Positions 63,192 to 64,000 of a stretch of DNA of 64,000 bases are shown here, in pieces. The DNA is taken from contig NZ_CALFYO010000015.1 in assembly GCF_937952055.1 (NCBI RefSeq), positions 1-64,000 of the forward strand, given 5' to 3'. The position numbers and the translations under genes were made by a program. Numbering within the stretch: the stretch's first letter is position 1; each line of letters starts with the position of its first letter. Under the pieces are notes generated by a model. It had not been told where the DNA came from and did no database searches. It was given only the letters and a program-made list of their open reading frames with translations. The stretch is from an uncultured Piscinibacter sp. Lineage in GTDB: Bacteria; Pseudomonadota; Gammaproteobacteria; Burkholderiales; Burkholderiaceae_C.

Positions 63192-64000
63192 TCAGCTCTT
63201 CTTCGGCGGCGCGAAGCGCTGCGTCGGCCGCGGCGCGCGCTCGTACAAGGGCTGCACCTTGGGCAGGTTGACCTGGATGTCGCGGATGCGCGTGGGGCCG
63301 GAGGGGTGCGTGCTCATAAACTGCGGCGGCGCGCCCTTCGAGGCCTCGGCCATCTTCTGCCAGAGCGTCACGCCGGCGTGTGGGTCGTAGCCGGCGCGCG
63401 CGGCGAGCTCGATGCCGATCAGGTCGGCCTCGGACTCGTCCTCGCGGCTGAACCTCAGCGTGAGCAGCTGGCCACCCATGCTCAGCAGCGTGTCGCCGGT
63501 GCTGCCCAGGCCGAGCATGGCCGACAGCGCGCTGACGCCGATCTTCGTCGCCGCCGTCTTGCCCATGCGCTCGCGCGCGTGCTCGCGCAGCGCATGCGCC
63601 GCCTCGTGGCCCATGATCATGGCGACTTCGTCGTCGTCGAGCTGCAGGTTCTGCAGGATGCCGAAGTAGAAGGCGATCTTGCCGCCCGGCATGCAGAAGG
63701 CATTGAGCTCCTTGCTGCCGATCAGGCTGACCTCCCAGTCCCACTGCCGTGCGCGCGGGTTCCACTCGTGGGTGTGCGGGATGATGCGCTGGGCGATGCT
63801 GCGCAGGCGCACCAGCTGCGGGTGGTTGTCCGGTGCCAGCGCCTTCTGCGACGCGGCCGACTGGCGCATCTGCTGGTACTGCGCCGCCGCCGCCTGCTCC
63901 ACCTGCTCGGCCGAGACCAGCTTGGAGAAGCTCGAGCGCGGCCCGACATCCACGCCCTCGCGCGAGAACGCCGGCAGCGCGGCCGCCGCGAGCAGGCCAC
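63192..64000 (-). CDS. M48-family zinc metalloprotease, partial (5' end outside window)
   Basis: Periplasmic peptidase of the M48 family (LoiP/YggG-like). The frame runs off the right edge; the visible upstream codons encode a hydrophobic signal-like stretch ending ALPAFSREGV. The zinc motif is MGHEAAHALREH (HExxH) and the third ligand lies in SREDESEADLIGIE. Also visible are ELNAFCMPGGKIAFY and the C-terminal STHPSGPTRIRDI. About 269 residues are in the window. Such proteases take part in outer-membrane quality control. Confidence 0.93.
   Translation of the reverse strand, partial: GLLAAAALPAFSREGVDVGPRSSFSKLVSAEQVEQAAAAQYQQMRQSAASQKALAPDNHPQLVRLRSIAQRIIPHTHEWNPRARQWDWEVSLIGSKELNAFCMPGGKIAFYFGILQNLQLDDDEVAMIMGHEAAHALREHARERMGKTAATKIGVSALSAMLGLGSTGDTLLSMGGQLLTLRFSREDESEADLIGIELAARAGYDPHAGVTLWQKMAEASKGAPPQFMSTHPSGPTRIRDIQVNLPKVQPLYERAPRPTQRFAPPKKS

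Overview
The window looks like chromosomal DNA of a GC-rich betaproteobacterium, most likely Burkholderiales of the Rubrivivax/Methylibium/Leptothrix kind. The evidence is the order sucC / DUF2889 / recX / recA / TctDE-like two-component pair, the mreBCD-mrdA-rodA block divergent from gatCAB, a Bug/TctC binding protein, and a Comamonas-style phenol cluster with both an NtrC-type activator and a GntR-type regulator. Placement is from gene content and order only. I see no tRNA, rRNA, CRISPR array or intact insertion sequence.

1-26.5 kb is mostly housekeeping. It starts with the 5' part of sucC (minus strand), a DUF2889 protein, recX-recA with a LexA-type box, and a response regulator/sensor kinase pair. 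A minus-strand cell-shape block follows (mreB, mreC, mreD, mrdA/PBP2, rodA, a beta-hydroxyacid dehydrogenase), facing gatCAB. Then come pyrE and exonuclease III head to head, a family-5 solute-binding protein, and a tartrate-type cluster (LysR regulator with a clear dyad operator, tartrate dehydrogenase, pyruvate kinase, Bug binding protein). A carboxylesterase and a P-loop kinase close this part.

26.6-41.3 kb is accessory. Its centrepiece is a 1210-residue protein that joins an unassigned N-terminal domain, a DyP-type peroxidase and a C-terminal P450-like domain. It converges on, and overlaps, a cyclase/AAA/TPR regulator. Next are a lysophospholipid-type acyltransferase, a phospholipase D/cardiolipin-synthase protein, an MFS transporter and a cyclic-nucleotide-binding/CPBP-protease fusion. 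From 37.9 to 41.2 kb lies a gene graveyard: a frameshifted, 5'-truncated epimerase, two C-terminal scraps on the plus strand, and a winged-helix/ATPase regulator with an in-frame stop, a missing P-loop core and a frameshift.

41.3-59.1 kb starts with a TetR/acyl-CoA dehydrogenase (AidB-like) operon, then a complete phenol pathway. A DmpR-type sigma-54 activator and a GntR regulator read leftward. To the right runs the multicomponent phenol hydroxylase (dmpKLMNOP), the ferredoxin dmpQ, catechol 2,3-dioxygenase dmpB, and the lower meta pathway to pyruvate and acetyl-CoA (dmpD, C, E, H, F, G, I), with an HbpS/GlcG-like gene inserted after dmpB. The shared control region has a -24/-12 promoter, a XylR/DmpR-like upstream site and two copies of an AT-rich palindrome.

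59.1-64 kb holds two larger gene-free stretches, a small membrane/periplasmic gene pair of unknown function, an MBL-fold hydrolase, a PAS-like/LuxR regulator, a Crp/Fnr regulator, and an M48 metalloprotease cut by the window end.
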